Shown one piece after another: positions 23,931 through 33,373 of a DNA stretch of 53,475 bases (position 1 is the stretch's first letter; every line of letters starts with the position of its first letter). The translations under genes were made by a program, and so were the position numbers. Origin of the DNA: Planctomycetota bacterium (GTDB taxonomy: Bacteria; Planctomycetota; PUPC01; JACPCR01); NCBI GenBank assembly GCA_016179685.1, contig JACPCR010000089.1:1-53475 (forward strand), in the 5' to 3' direction. The notes under the pieces were generated by a model, which worked only from the letters and a program-made list of their open reading frames with translations, had not been told where the DNA came from and did not search any database.

Positions 23931-26900
23931 ATGAAATCGTGGCGTTTCTACGGATTGACCCTTTCTTGTCTGTTTCTTCTGCCTTCACGCTCGCCCATGG
24001 CCTTGCCGACTGCCAGGCTGACCGATCCGTACGAGGTCCAAGCCGTGCCGGCCAGCCTTCTCAAGGCCGACACGTCGGAACCCATGGACGGAACAAAAGA
24101 GATCGTTGCGGAACGCCCACTCTCCATCCGCGTGGAAGCGCCGGCCGTCACCGGCTGGAGGATGGAAGGCGAGTTTCTCCTGACGGCCCCCTCGGCCCGT
24201 TTCGTCCTGGAATTTCCGCACACCGACCCGAAGCAAAGGCCGGTCATCGCATGGGGCGCCACGCTGGACAAGAACCAGTCCGTGCAGTTTACCGACGCGG
24301 CCAAAGGGGTCCCCGAATTGTCCCTGGGAGAGAAAGCGTCGGAAACCTGGCTTTCGTTCTCACTCCTGCGACTTAACGGCGTCGCCGAGCTGAAGGTCGG
24401 TGCTCGGCTCATCCATGGGGCAATCCCGGCGGCCGCAGACCGAAATCCGCGCCTCAACCTCGGCGTCAAGACCAGACTCCGTAACGTCAAGATGGCCACT
24501 ATCCCGCTCTCCAGCCCTCTCTGGACTCCCATCCTGCTGCACTCGACGGCCAATGCCTCTCTCACCGGGCCTGAGGCCAACCTGGGGAAAGGACTTGCGC
24601 TCTCCGCAGGCGCCGTTTCGGAGGGGGCCAGGATGATCGATGACGTCCCGTTCGTCTTGAGCGAAAAGGTGGTGGACGTCGCCGGCTCGACCGCGGGGAT
24701 ACAGGAACCTCTTCGCACCAAGTGGATGATGTGGGGCCTCGCCATGGGCAAGAATGGCCGCCTCGGGGCGGAGGTCCCTGCGGACCAGTACAGCGCCCTG
24801 CGTCTCATCGCATTCTCACGTCACGTTGGGGGGGCCGTGCCAAGGATGACCGTCCGAGTCGGCTGGTCCATCATGGAGAACGTACCCGTCGCCGTTCCCG
24901 ATATCCTGGGCGAAGCCGAAGACGCCCACGTCCTTTCACGCCAGCCGGTCAAGCTTTCCGACGGCCGCGAGGGCAGCCTGTTCCACCTGCGCGTGCCCCT
25001 GGCAGCGACCGGCAATTTTTGGGAGCTGAAGGGCCGCGTCAAGATGAACGTCGAGTTCTCCCGCGACGTGAACGTACACGTCAATCATCCGGACCCCAAC
25101 GAGTTCGGCGAATTCCCAGCCGGCCGGCCAAGCTCCGTGGTCGTCGTGGCCGCGACACTCGAACCATCGCCGATCGAAGTTTCTTACCAGGCCGGCGAGC
25201 GGGTCCCCATCTTCCACGACACGGAAAAACCCCTGCTGAAGGTCAGCATATCCAATCGCTCAGGCCGGGGAATCCGCGGCCGCGCGGAGGCCCGGTGCGC
25301 GGGGCCGGGCACGATGGAGGAAGGCCGAATCGACCGCCAGGAGTGGACCGTTTCCGCCCCATTCGCACTCCAGGCGGACGAAACGAAGGAAGTCGCATTG
25401 GACCTCACTCCAGAGCCGGGGAAGCGCGGATGGTACCTGTGCTCTTTCGAGGCCTGGGCCGATGACGCCCTGGTTCAACAGCGGGAGACGAGCTTTGCCG
25501 TCATTGCGCCGGACACGCGCCAGGCCAAGGAAGATTCGCCCTTTGGAACCTGGGTTTGGACCGGCCGCACCCACGCGGTCTTTGCGCCGGACGACCAGGA
25601 GGAGCGCCTCGGAATGATCTGCAAAAGAGGCGGGTGGCGCTGGAGCGTCGTTCAAGGGTCCGAAAAGCACCTGCTCAAGGCCACTTGCCAGAGCGCGCCA
25701 CACGGTTACCAGCGCATCCCCGGATGGTTCGACCCCGTAGCCTTCGAAAAGGAAATCGTCCCGTGGCTCAAAGAAGCCTCACAGAATGGGTTCGACAACT
25801 TTTACAAGGTCATGCACGAATCCAGGAGCTCGGGCGGCCTGCTGCTCCGCTTCAGCGAGCTCCTCGGTGGGACGCCCTACGACATGCCGCCGGACGAGAA
25901 ACAGCGGCTGGACGGGCAGTTCGAAAAGGTCGCCGAATACTGCCGCGCCATCAAGAAAGCGGACGCCCTGGCAAAAATTGTGCTCATCAACGACTATCCT
26001 GCAGTGGGCGTGGAGTTCATGAAGCGCGGCTTCCCCAAGGACGCGGTCGACGTTTTTGGGTCCGAGGGGGCCATGTTCATGCGGGAGCCGGAGCGCCAGC
26101 CGGACTGGCTCTGCCTCCTCGGCACCTTGCAGCAGTGGCGCCGAGCCATGGAAAAATACGGGTATCAGGACAAGCAGCTCTGGACCACGGAGGCGCTCTA
26201 TCACAGCACCAATCCCGGCAACCTGACCCTCCACAAACAGGCCGTCATCTACGTCCGCGAAGCCATGCTGGCCATGGCCAACGGAGTCCAACGGCTGGCG
26301 GGTCAGGGAACCCCGAGGGACTACACGAGCGATTACCGCTGGAGCAACTGGGGTTGCACCGGCTTCTGTTCCCATGACCCCGAATACAACCCCAAGCCGA
26401 GCTTTGCCATGTTCGCCTGGCTGACACAGGCGCTCGACCAGGCGAAATGCGCAGGCTTCGTGAAGCAGACCAGCACCTCTCTCCACATTTTGGACTTCGT
26501 CAGGCCAGACGGCAGCCACGTGTACCCCCTCTGGGTGGTTCGGGGCCGGCAGAATGTCACGCTGCGCCTTCAAGGCGGAGTCCCCGCGGTCTGGGATAAC
26601 TATGGAAACCCCGTCGATGTGAAACCGGCCAACGGCGCCCTCACGCTGGAAGTGACCGATGCGCCCGCTTACGTCACCGGCGCGATATTCGCCGGAGTCA
26701 CGGCTCTCGATCCGGTGGAGTTGAAAAATGAGCCAGGCCAGATCGTGGTCGAATTCGACGCTTCCGAAACGTTTCGGACCGTGGAAGAGCGCTCGGAGGT
26801 CCTCGAGAGCAATTGGGACTATCCGCGGGTCAAAGGCAGATTCAAGACCGAACGGGTGACGGAGGGCGAGACGACAGGCCTTCGGGTGGAACTTCTCGGC

Positions 26901-27590
26901 GACGGCGATCCTCGCAAGCTGCTCTACCGGTACGTGGAACTGGCTCTGGCCGAGCCTATCGTGCTTCCCGGCCGGCCCCACGCCTTCACCGTCCGCCTCA
27001 AGGGAAACGGCGGCTGGGGCAAGATCATGTTCGAACTGGTGGACGCCACAGGCCGTGTCTGGACTTCCTGCGGCAACCGGTTTCGGGGTTCGGCCAACTC
27101 GAGCGACTGTAAGGGCGATTCCTTTGTCACCTTCGACGGCTGGCAGACGATGCGGATTCCGCTTCCGGGCCAGTACCCGGGCGAAGACCAGTTTGTCTCC
27201 TGGCCGAGCCTGTGCGACTGGTGGCCCACCCACACGCCGGAATGGGTCAAGACTCGGCAGAACCACGAGGCCGCAAGGGCGGAATATCCGAACAAGCTGG
27301 CCGAATACGATCAGAGGGTGAAAGAACACCAGGAAGCTTTGAACGCCTTCGAGGAGGCCAGGAAACAGGGCAAGGCCAAAGGGAATCCCCCGCAGGCGCC
27401 GGCTAAGCCCGCGGAGCCCCAGCCGCCCGAGGACGAGGGTCTCGCCCGGGTGGACTACCCGCTAAAACTGACGAAGCTGGTCATCGCCATGCCACCGCAC
27501 ATTCTCTATGTCAACACCGAGATTCCAGTCGCCAAGCCCGTCATCGTCCTGGACCGCATAGGCGTTCTCCAGCCGCCCGAAAGAATGTGA
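23931..27590 (+). CDS. Large secreted glycosidase-like multidomain protein
   Basis: 1219 residues from the ATG at 23931, giving a signal peptide (KSWRFYGLTLSCLFLLP, cleavage before LPTARL or so); an ATG at 23913 is also open. Residues about 30-530 are beta-rich with Ig-like segments. Residues about 540-860 look like a TIM-barrel glycoside-hydrolase-type domain, with KIVLINDYPAVGVEF, DVFGSEGAMFM, QLWTTEALYHS and a YRWSNWGCTGF turn. Acidic residues in GSEG and TTEA are candidate catalytic acids, but I cannot assign a GH family. Residues about 950-1219 form a jelly-roll-type domain interrupted by a helical, Pro/Ala-rich insert of about 70 residues. Likely acts on extracellular polysaccharide; substrate unknown. 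Confidence 0.72.
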   Translation: MKSWRFYGLTLSCLFLLPSRSPMALPTARLTDPYEVQAVPASLLKADTSEPMDGTKEIVAERPLSIRVEAPAVTGWRMEGEFLLTAPSARFVLEFPHTDPKQRPVIAWGATLDKNQSVQFTDAAKGVPELSLGEKASETWLSFSLLRLNGVAELKVGARLIHGAIPAAADRNPRLNLGVKTRLRNVKMATIPLSSPLWTPILLHSTANASLTGPEANLGKGLALSAGAVSEGARMIDDVPFVLSEKVVDVAGSTAGIQEPLRTKWMMWGLAMGKNGRLGAEVPADQYSALRLIAFSRHVGGAVPRMTVRVGWSIMENVPVAVPDILGEAEDAHVLSRQPVKLSDGREGSLFHLRVPLAATGNFWELKGRVKMNVEFSRDVNVHVNHPDPNEFGEFPAGRPSSVVVVAATLEPSPIEVSYQAGERVPIFHDTEKPLLKVSISNRSGRGIRGRAEARCAGPGTMEEGRIDRQEWTVSAPFALQADETKEVALDLTPEPGKRGWYLCSFEAWADDALVQQRETSFAVIAPDTRQAKEDSPFGTWVWTGRTHAVFAPDDQEERLGMICKRGGWRWSVVQGSEKHLLKATCQSAPHGYQRIPGWFDPVAFEKEIVPWLKEASQNGFDNFYKVMHESRSSGGLLLRFSELLGGTPYDMPPDEKQRLDGQFEKVAEYCRAIKKADALAKIVLINDYPAVGVEFMKRGFPKDAVDVFGSEGAMFMREPERQPDWLCLLGTLQQWRRAMEKYGYQDKQLWTTEALYHSTNPGNLTLHKQAVIYVREAMLAMANGVQRLAGQGTPRDYTSDYRWSNWGCTGFCSHDPEYNPKPSFAMFAWLTQALDQAKCAGFVKQTSTSLHILDFVRPDGSHVYPLWVVRGRQNVTLRLQGGVPAVWDNYGNPVDVKPANGALTLEVTDAPAYVTGAIFAGVTALDPVELKNEPGQIVVEFDASETFRTVEERSEVLESNWDYPRVKGRFKTERVTEGETTGLRVELLGDGDPRKLLYRYVELALAEPIVLPGRPHAFTVRLKGNGGWGKIMFELVDATGRVWTSCGNRFRGSANSSDCKGDSFVTFDGWQTMRIPLPGQYPGEDQFVSWPSLCDWWPTHTPEWVKTRQNHEAARAEYPNKLAEYDQRVKEHQEALNAFEEARKQGKAKGNPPQAPAKPAEPQPPEDEGLARVDYPLKLTKLVIAMPPHILYVNTEIPVAKPVIVLDRIGVLQPPERM

Positions 27591-27813
27591 TGGACGGCTT
27601 TGGGCTGATGCCTCATAAATCACTGCAGCGCGGCATCGCCCCGTTTCCCGTCCATGACAGGTGACTTGCCGGGTTCGACTCTCGCGGACTTGGCTTCCGG
27701 TCGTCTTTCCATGGCGCGAGTCTTCACGCCTTCAAAAACCGACTTCGAATCGACCGGGTGCGTGCGCTGTTCGAGGCTTTCGCTGAAGCTGGTCCACGCC
27801 CCGGCCGTTACTC
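27591..27813. other. Intergenic, between convergent genes
   Basis: Nothing beyond ordinary sequence is seen here. No hairpin followed by a T-tract is present, and there is no credible small gene. Confidence 0.5.
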
Positions 27814-28449
27814 CTACGGCTTCGGCCGCACCCCCCGAATCAGAGGGGCATGCGTGTCCGGATTGAACGTCTCCCAGCGGTAACGACTCCAGTCGCCTTC
27901 CGGAAGCTCCGGCAGCACGATGCCTCGCGGCTTCTCGGAGCTGTCCACGAACCCGATGTACTCCGGCTCCCAAACCAGTCCCTCTTCCCCCTCCTTGTCT
28001 TTTTTTGTGCGCAGAATATAGCGCATCGGGAACTCGACGGATTTCTCCCAACCCCCGTTTGAATACTTGTAGGCGATCTTCGTCCAGGCCACGGTGAAGT
28101 TTTCATTGAACTGCGGGCTGACATAAAGCAGCTTCACGTCCTTCCAGGCTGGGTCCACACCCTTGTTGACCAGATCCTTCGCCGTCGCCTCCACCAGCAC
28201 CCGATGGATATCGAGAGGGTCCTTTTCAATCAGGAAAAGCTTGTAAATGGCGAAGGGCCCGACCACCAGGAACAAGAGGCCCAGGACGATGCTGATTTCC
28301 GTGACGGGAAGGGCGCGGATGCTCGGCTCGAGTCCCCCCACGGAAACCAGGTGATTGCAGCCGAGGCAGCGAATCTTGTAGCGGAAGGTCTTTTTCTCGG
28401 TCTGATTCGCCTTGCCGCATTTTGTACACACCACCGTGATAATGGCCAC
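27814..28449 (-). CDS. Zinc-ribbon single-pass membrane protein
   Basis: 211 residues from a GTG at 28449, chosen because GGAG lies about 9 bases upstream and the protein then begins (M)AIITVVCTKCGK. The zinc ribbon is C-x2-C-x15-C-x2-C (CTKCGKANQTEKK...CLGCNH). A transmembrane helix lies at about residues 50-72 (EISIVLGLLFLVVGPFAIYKLF). The remaining 135 residues form a soluble domain with several aromatic residues and no catalytic motif (VAWTKIAYKYSNGGWEKS, WEPEYIGFVDSS). It resembles in layout, but not in sequence, the protein at 10509-11096. Function unknown. It has its own promoter, back to back with that of cimA. Confidence 0.78.
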   Translation of the reverse strand: MAIITVVCTKCGKANQTEKKTFRYKIRCLGCNHLVSVGGLEPSIRALPVTEISIVLGLLFLVVGPFAIYKLFLIEKDPLDIHRVLVEATAKDLVNKGVDPAWKDVKLLYVSPQFNENFTVAWTKIAYKYSNGGWEKSVEFPMRYILRTKKDKEGEEGLVWEPEYIGFVDSSEKPRGIVLPELPEGDWSRYRWETFNPDTHAPLIRGVRPKP

Positions 28450-28500
28450 TCTTCGTTCTCCGTGCACCCAGGTGACCCCGTACCATCCGGGAGTTTCCAA

Positions 28501-28529
28501 ATTTTAAGAAGCGGCACGCCCCATGGCAA
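28501..28529 (-). promoter_or_regulatory. Promoter for zinc-ribbon membrane protein
   Basis: On the minus strand TTGCCA (28529-28524), a 17-base spacer and TAAAAT (28506-28501). Transcription would begin near 28494, about 45 bases before the GTG start, which also supports that start. Confidence 0.6.
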
Positions 28530-28535
28530 TGGGTG

Positions 28536-28563
28536 TTGAAGTTTTCTGTTCCCCTGCTAAAAT
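28536..28563 (+). promoter_or_regulatory. Promoter for cimA
   Basis: TTGAAG (28536-28541), a 16-base spacer and TAAAAT (28558-28563). It lies only six bases from the -35 box of the divergent promoter. The leader to the cimA start would be about 197 bases, long enough to hold an attenuator, but I see no clear leader peptide or terminator in it. Confidence 0.5.
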
Positions 28564-28766
28564 CGGGATTCTTCAAGTTTTTGGGCTTGAAACACTTGCA
28601 TGGGCGCGCGCCGGGAACCCCCAGCCCGGCGTTCCTGTCACCTCATTTTCGGCCTCTTCAGGCGATGGCGGCCGACCCAGGAGCGGTGTCCCGGCGAGCC
28701 CGTCCAGGTGATTCACACCCCGAAAGAGGCATCCGGTATCGCATGGCACCCTCGCTCGGACCCACC

Positions 28767-30368
28767 ATGAAATCCTCACCTTCTGAAATCGTCATCTATG
28801 ATTCGACGCTCCGCGACGGTGTCCAGGGCGGCGGAGTGTCCTTCTCCACGGAGGACAAGCTGCGCATTGCGGAACGACTCGATGACCTGGGCATCGACTA
28901 TATCGAGGGTGGCTTCCCAGGCTCCAATCCGAAAGACATCGAGTTCTTCAGTGAGGTACCCAAGCTCCGCCTGGGACATAGCGTGGTCACGGCCTTCGGA
29001 AGCACCCGCAAGGCGAGTCGCAAGGCCTCGGAGGATGAGAACCTGAAGATGCTGGTCCATTCAGGAGTCTCCACGGCCGCCATCTTCGGCAAGAGCTGGA
29101 AACTCCACGTTTTCGAGGTGCTCCAGACCACCCTGGACGAGAACCTCCGGATGATCGAAGAGTCGGTCGCCTTCCTCAAGTCCCACGGGCTTCGAGTCAT
29201 CTACGATGCAGAGCACTTTTTTGACGGGTTCAAGACGGATGCGGACTATGCCATTCGTACGCTGCAGGCTGCGGCCGCGGGCGGCGCCGAATGCCTGGTG
29301 CTCTGCGATACCAACGGAGGGTCCCTCGTCTCTGAAGTGCAGCAAGCCCTTCGCAGCGTCCGCGAGAACCTCACGCCTCCCCTGGGCATCCATACCCATA
29401 ACGACTCCGGCCTGGCCGTCGCCAATTCGGTGGCTGCGGTCGAGATGGGCGTCCGGCACGTCCAGGGGACGCTCAACGGCTACGGGGAACGCTGCGGCAA
29501 CGCGAATCTCTGCACCATCATTCCCACGCTGGAGTTGAAGCTCAACCGGCGTTGTCTGCTCCCGGGCCGGCTCGATCGGCTGACCTCCGCTTCCCAGTTC
29601 GTGAGTCAGATCGCCAATCTGCCGCACGAGCAGCGCCAGGCCTATGTCGGGGAGTACGCCTTCTCCCACAAGGGAGGCATGCACGTCGATGGCGTGCTGA
29701 AAAATCCCCGGACATTCGAGCACGTCCCGCCTGAAAGGGTGGGCAATCGCCGGTTCACCCTCCTATCCGACGTGTCGGGCCGGGGGACGCTCCTTGAACG
29801 CGTCCGGATGTATCAGCCGAAGATTGCCAAGAACGCCCCGGAAATCCGTGAGCTCGTCGAGCTGGTCAAGCGGCTCGAGCATGAGGGATACCAGTTCGAG
29901 AGCGCGGAAGGCTCCTTCGAGCTTCACGTCATGAAAATCTTCAAGCAGTATCAGGAGCTTTTCCATAAGTCCGGCTTCCGCATCATCGTCGAAAAGGGGC
30001 AGGACGACATCCACATCTCCGAAGCAACCATCAAGGTTCAAATCGGCGACCGCGTCATCCATACCGCGGCGGAAGGGAACGGGCCCGTGAACGCCCTCGA
30101 CCAGGCGCTGCGCAAGGCCATCGCAGAGATTTACCCGGAGGTGAACCGCATCCGGCTGGTGAACTACAAGGTACGCATTCTTGAGGACATGGTGGGCACG
30201 GCCGCTAAGGTCCGTGTGCTCATCGAGTCGACGGACGGGGAACACCTCTGGGGCACTGTCGGTGTGTCCGAGAACATCATCGAGGCCAGCTGGGAGGCTC
30301 TCGTGGATAGCATCGAGTATGGCCTGCTGTACCGGAGATACCGCCGCAATGGCAAGACCAGCGGATGA
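28767..30368 (+). CDS. cimA: (R)-citramalate synthase
   Basis: 533 residues from the ATG at 28767 (an in-frame ATG at 28743 adds eight). It condenses pyruvate and acetyl-CoA to citramalate, the first step of the threonine-independent route to isoleucine. The N-terminal TIM barrel has the family's YDSTLRDGVQ and the metal-binding HTHND; the signature GTLNGYGERCGNANLCTIIP is close to the citramalate-synthase form and differs from LeuA. The PHA-type linker AFSHKGGMHVDGVLKNPRTFEHVPPE is also CimA-like. Residues about 390-533 are the LeuA-type allosteric domain (HTAAEGNGPVNALDQALRKA), implying feedback control by isoleucine. Located upstream of asd, another amino-acid gene. Confidence 0.93.
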   Translation: MKSSPSEIVIYDSTLRDGVQGGGVSFSTEDKLRIAERLDDLGIDYIEGGFPGSNPKDIEFFSEVPKLRLGHSVVTAFGSTRKASRKASEDENLKMLVHSGVSTAAIFGKSWKLHVFEVLQTTLDENLRMIEESVAFLKSHGLRVIYDAEHFFDGFKTDADYAIRTLQAAAAGGAECLVLCDTNGGSLVSEVQQALRSVRENLTPPLGIHTHNDSGLAVANSVAAVEMGVRHVQGTLNGYGERCGNANLCTIIPTLELKLNRRCLLPGRLDRLTSASQFVSQIANLPHEQRQAYVGEYAFSHKGGMHVDGVLKNPRTFEHVPPERVGNRRFTLLSDVSGRGTLLERVRMYQPKIAKNAPEIRELVELVKRLEHEGYQFESAEGSFELHVMKIFKQYQELFHKSGFRIIVEKGQDDIHISEATIKVQIGDRVIHTAAEGNGPVNALDQALRKAIAEIYPEVNRIRLVNYKVRILEDMVGTAAKVRVLIESTDGEHLWGTVGVSENIIEASWEALVDSIEYGLLYRRYRRNGKTSG

Positions 30369-30516
30369 GGATTTCGCAACGGACGCGTCCAGCCGCTCCC
30401 GTCCTGAAATCCCCTTTCCCATCTTCCATTCCGAGGCCCCATCGGCGCGGGAGAGATAAGATTTCTGAGCCGGTCATGGTTCGAGAGCACTTCTGTTCTT
30501 GGTCGAGGTTCATCCC

Positions 30517-31524
30517 ATGGGTATCCCTGTAGCTGTCGTCGGTGCAACGGGCGCGGTCGGACAGGAAATGATCCGCACCCTGGTCGATAGGAAATTCCCC
30601 GTCAGCGAGGTCCGCCTGCTGGCCTCCGAACGCTCCGCGGGTAAGAAGCTGAATTTCAACGGGCGAGACGTGGCGGTCGAAACGCTCACTCACGACTCGT
30701 TCAAGGGAATCCGGATCGCCCTGTTCAGCGCGGGATCGAAGATCAGCAAGGAATTCGCCCCTTCGGCAGTGCGGAGCGGCGCGGTCGTGGTGGACAACAC
30801 CAGCGCCTTCCGGATGCAGGCGGACACGCCGCTGGTCGTGCCGGAGGTCAATGGCCATCAGATTCGCGAGCATCACGGAATCATCGCGAACCCGAACTGT
30901 TCGACGATCCAGATGGTGGTGGCCTTGAAGCCCTTGCACGACGCCGCCCGAGTGACCCGCGTCATCGTTTCCACCTACCAGTCCGTATCGGGCGCGGGTG
31001 CCCGAGCCATGGTGGAGATGCTGGAAGAGACGCGGGCGCTCCTCGACAAGAAGCCCTACCGGAGGTCGATCTTCCCGCACCAGATTGCCTTCAATGCGCT
31101 TCCCCAGATTCCTCAGAAGAATGCCTTCATGCCGAACGGCTACACGGAGGAGGAGATGAAGATGGTGAACGAGACGCGGAAGATTTTGGGGGACCCGACG
31201 ATTCGCGTCTCGGCCACCACGGTCCGTATCCCTGTCCTTCGAAGCCACAGCGAGTCGGTCACCGTGGAGCTGGCCCGCAAGATGAGCCCCGAGGAGGCCC
31301 GGCAGCTCCTCGCCCAGTCGCCGGGCGTCATCGTCGTCGATGACCCGGCGCACGAACGCTATCCTCTCGCCTGCGAGGCCGCAGGCCGCGGCGAGGTGTT
31401 CGTCGGGCGCATCCGAGAGGACCTCTCCTGCGAACACGGCCTGGTCCTATGGGTCGTCAGCGACAACCTGCTCAAGGGTGCGGCCCTCAACGCCGTCCAG
31501 ATCGCCGAAAAACTCATCGAATGA
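30517..31524 (+). CDS. asd: Aspartate-semialdehyde dehydrogenase
   Basis: 335 residues from the ATG at 30517, preceded by GGTCGAGG. It reduces aspartyl phosphate with NADPH to aspartate semialdehyde on the way to lysine/diaminopimelate, methionine and threonine. The Rossmann loop is VVGATGAVGQEM. The catalytic cysteine is in NPNCSTIQM, and the catalytic histidine region is RIPVLRSHSESV. SAGSKISKEFAP and VVDNTSAFRM are conserved family words. Length matches the bacterial enzyme. It lies 148 bases after cimA with no strong terminator between, so co-transcription is plausible. Confidence 0.95.
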   Translation: MGIPVAVVGATGAVGQEMIRTLVDRKFPVSEVRLLASERSAGKKLNFNGRDVAVETLTHDSFKGIRIALFSAGSKISKEFAPSAVRSGAVVVDNTSAFRMQADTPLVVPEVNGHQIREHHGIIANPNCSTIQMVVALKPLHDAARVTRVIVSTYQSVSGAGARAMVEMLEETRALLDKKPYRRSIFPHQIAFNALPQIPQKNAFMPNGYTEEEMKMVNETRKILGDPTIRVSATTVRIPVLRSHSESVTVELARKMSPEEARQLLAQSPGVIVVDDPAHERYPLACEAAGRGEVFVGRIREDLSCEHGLVLWVVSDNLLKGAALNAVQIAEKLIE

Positions 31525-31603
31525 GCAGGTAACAGTCGCGGAATTTCAATCGCATGGCTAACTATGTTCCGGCGCTGAATCCACTTCCGCAGGCTATAGA
31601 CTG

Positions 31604-33292
31604 TTGGCTGTAGGCTCTTGCAAGAGCCTGGATATCCTCCCTCTTGCGCCATGGGAGGAAGACGATTGGATAGAATTCCTCCGGGCCAAGCACCCCGATC
31701 CTTGTGCCTCAGTCCTGCGCCGTCTCAAAGGCTCGAATGCGGGATCGCTTGCACGCGGGAATCCGGAAGTCTCCAGCATTGTGCTCGATCAGATGGCCAG
31801 CGATCCCCAGATTCTGAGTGGGTCACAGGCTCTCCTCAAATACCTGGGCCAGCAACTAACCACCGCGCGCCATCATGAGATCGTAGGCGCCGCCTCGATC
31901 GAGAGATTGCTGCGGCCGCCTTCAGCGACCACCGGCCCCCTGCGGACATCCATGCCCCAAAGGCTTAGCCTATCGGACAGAGACTGGACCTTGAATCGGA
32001 TCGTTTCGGAGGATCGGGCGCTCTTCCTCGATGATCGGAGGCAGGAAAGAGATGGAATCCCTGGCCCGATCCTCCGGCTGATCCGACATCGCGGCCCCCA
32101 ACTCGTCATCTCGATCCAGGCCATCCTGCGCGACCTTCAGTCCGGCTCGGCGTGCACCTTCCTGGAAAAACGCCTTCCCGTCGATCTCCTCACGCGAGCC
32201 GGAAAGGCCATGGAGTGCTGCGGGCCAGCGCGCCAGGAGCTCAGGAGATGCCTTGCCAGCCCGGACAACAAGAAACATCCCATGGCGGCAAGCCTCCTGC
32301 ACCTGTCGGGTGAGCCCTGGAGGCCGGGAAACGGTTGCTCTCTTCGCGGCGGTTTCTTCGAAAGCGCCAAGTGGCGAGAAATCCACCTTGGGCCGGCAGA
32401 CCTCGCCGGCGCGGTTCTCCGGGGCGCCGACCTTTCCCAGGCCGTTCTCGATTCCGTCGTCCTCGACGGGGCGGACCTCCGCGATGCCGTGCTCTTCTCT
32501 TCGTCCATGACGAAGTTCCATGCCGTGAATGCCCGGATGGATCGAGTCAACATGGGCGAGGTCACCGCCAAAGCAGGCAATTTCACTCATGCGGTCCTGC
32601 GCGAGGCCCGGCTTCAAAAGGCAAGGCTTCACTCGGCCTGTTTTAGTCAGGCGGACCTCTCGGGCGCCGATTTCACGGACGCCGAAATTCCGTCCGGACG
32701 CTTCAAAGGCGCCCTCCTCCATGGCGCCAGGTTCTGCGATGCCGATCTCCGACACGCCTGCCTCGACGGACTCGACCTCCGGCAATGCGATTTCACCCGG
32801 GCTCGACTTTCACGGGCAAGTCTGGACCATGCCAATCTCGAATATCTGGAGCTGCCCGGCGCAGACTTCGAGCTCGCCCGCTTGAGCCATTCGCACCTCA
32901 CCGGTTCCTTCATGCCGGGCGCGAACTTCCGGAAAGCCCAGCTTCATCAGGCCGGACTGGGCGAAATCCAGTGGGAACGAGCGGACCTGCGCGGCGCGGA
33001 CCTCCGGCAAGCCAGCTTCCACATGGGCTCGTCACGAGACGGACTCGTCTTTTCTCCACTGGCCTCGGAGGGGACCCGCACCGGCTTCTATACCGACGAC
33101 TACGAGGACCTGTCTTTCAAGTCCCCGGAAGAAATCCGCAAGGCCAATCTGTGCGGCGCCGACCTCCGCGGCGCCTTGATTGACGGCACGGACTTCTATC
33201 TCGTTGATCTTCGGGGTGCCCAATATGGCCCCGACCAGGAAAAACATTTCCGCAAGTGCGGGGCCATTCTCGGGGTATCGTTTTTGGCTTGA
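31604..33292 (+). CDS. Pentapeptide-repeat protein, N-terminus uncertain
   Basis: About 562 residues. The frame is open from 31562 but has no ATG near its beginning; the first usable start is a TTG at 31604, inside a palindromic repeat word (31612-31629). Residues 1-240 are helical and resemble the region after the NTPase core of NACHT/STAND proteins (for example ILPLAPWEEDDWIEFL); no Walker motif is present. Residues about 250-480 are pentapeptide repeats of the A(D/N)LxX type, such as GADLSQAVLDSVVLDGADLRDA and FSQADLSGADFTDAEI in part, forming a right-handed beta-helix. The unusual start and missing front end suggest a truncated descendant of a larger STAND protein, possibly a pseudogene. 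Function unknown. Confidence 0.6.
   Translation: MAVGSCKSLDILPLAPWEEDDWIEFLRAKHPDPCASVLRRLKGSNAGSLARGNPEVSSIVLDQMASDPQILSGSQALLKYLGQQLTTARHHEIVGAASIERLLRPPSATTGPLRTSMPQRLSLSDRDWTLNRIVSEDRALFLDDRRQERDGIPGPILRLIRHRGPQLVISIQAILRDLQSGSACTFLEKRLPVDLLTRAGKAMECCGPARQELRRCLASPDNKKHPMAASLLHLSGEPWRPGNGCSLRGGFFESAKWREIHLGPADLAGAVLRGADLSQAVLDSVVLDGADLRDAVLFSSSMTKFHAVNARMDRVNMGEVTAKAGNFTHAVLREARLQKARLHSACFSQADLSGADFTDAEIPSGRFKGALLHGARFCDADLRHACLDGLDLRQCDFTRARLSRASLDHANLEYLELPGADFELARLSHSHLTGSFMPGANFRKAQLHQAGLGEIQWERADLRGADLRQASFHMGSSRDGLVFSPLASEGTRTGFYTDDYEDLSFKSPEEIRKANLCGADLRGALIDGTDFYLVDLRGAQYGPDQEKHFRKCGAILGVSFLA
31612..31629. repeat. 18-bp perfect palindrome
   Basis: AGGCTCTTGCAAGAGCCT is a perfect palindrome. 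It falls inside the first codons of the pentapeptide-repeat frame and is preceded by a direct repeat of GGCT words (31592-31610). Confidence 0.7.
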
Positions 33293-33337
33293 ATCGCGCG
33301 GACACGCAGATTGAAATGATCTACCAAAGTCCACGGT

Positions 33338-33349
33338 CGTCGTACGACG
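33338..33349. repeat. 12-bp palindrome upstream of lipoprotein gene
   Basis: CGTCGTACGACG is a perfect palindrome, 25 bases before the TTG start of the heparinase-like gene. It could be an operator half-site pair, but no matching promoter is seen and short palindromes are common in GC-rich DNA. Confidence 0.35.
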
Positions 33350-33373
33350 GCTTAGCTGGATTCATGGGGAGGG

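Noticed and set aside
30501..30520. tRNA-like GGTCGAGGTTCATCCC before asd
   Set aside because: Only a T-arm-like word is present; no acceptor stem or anticodon arm fits, and it ends in the asd start codon.
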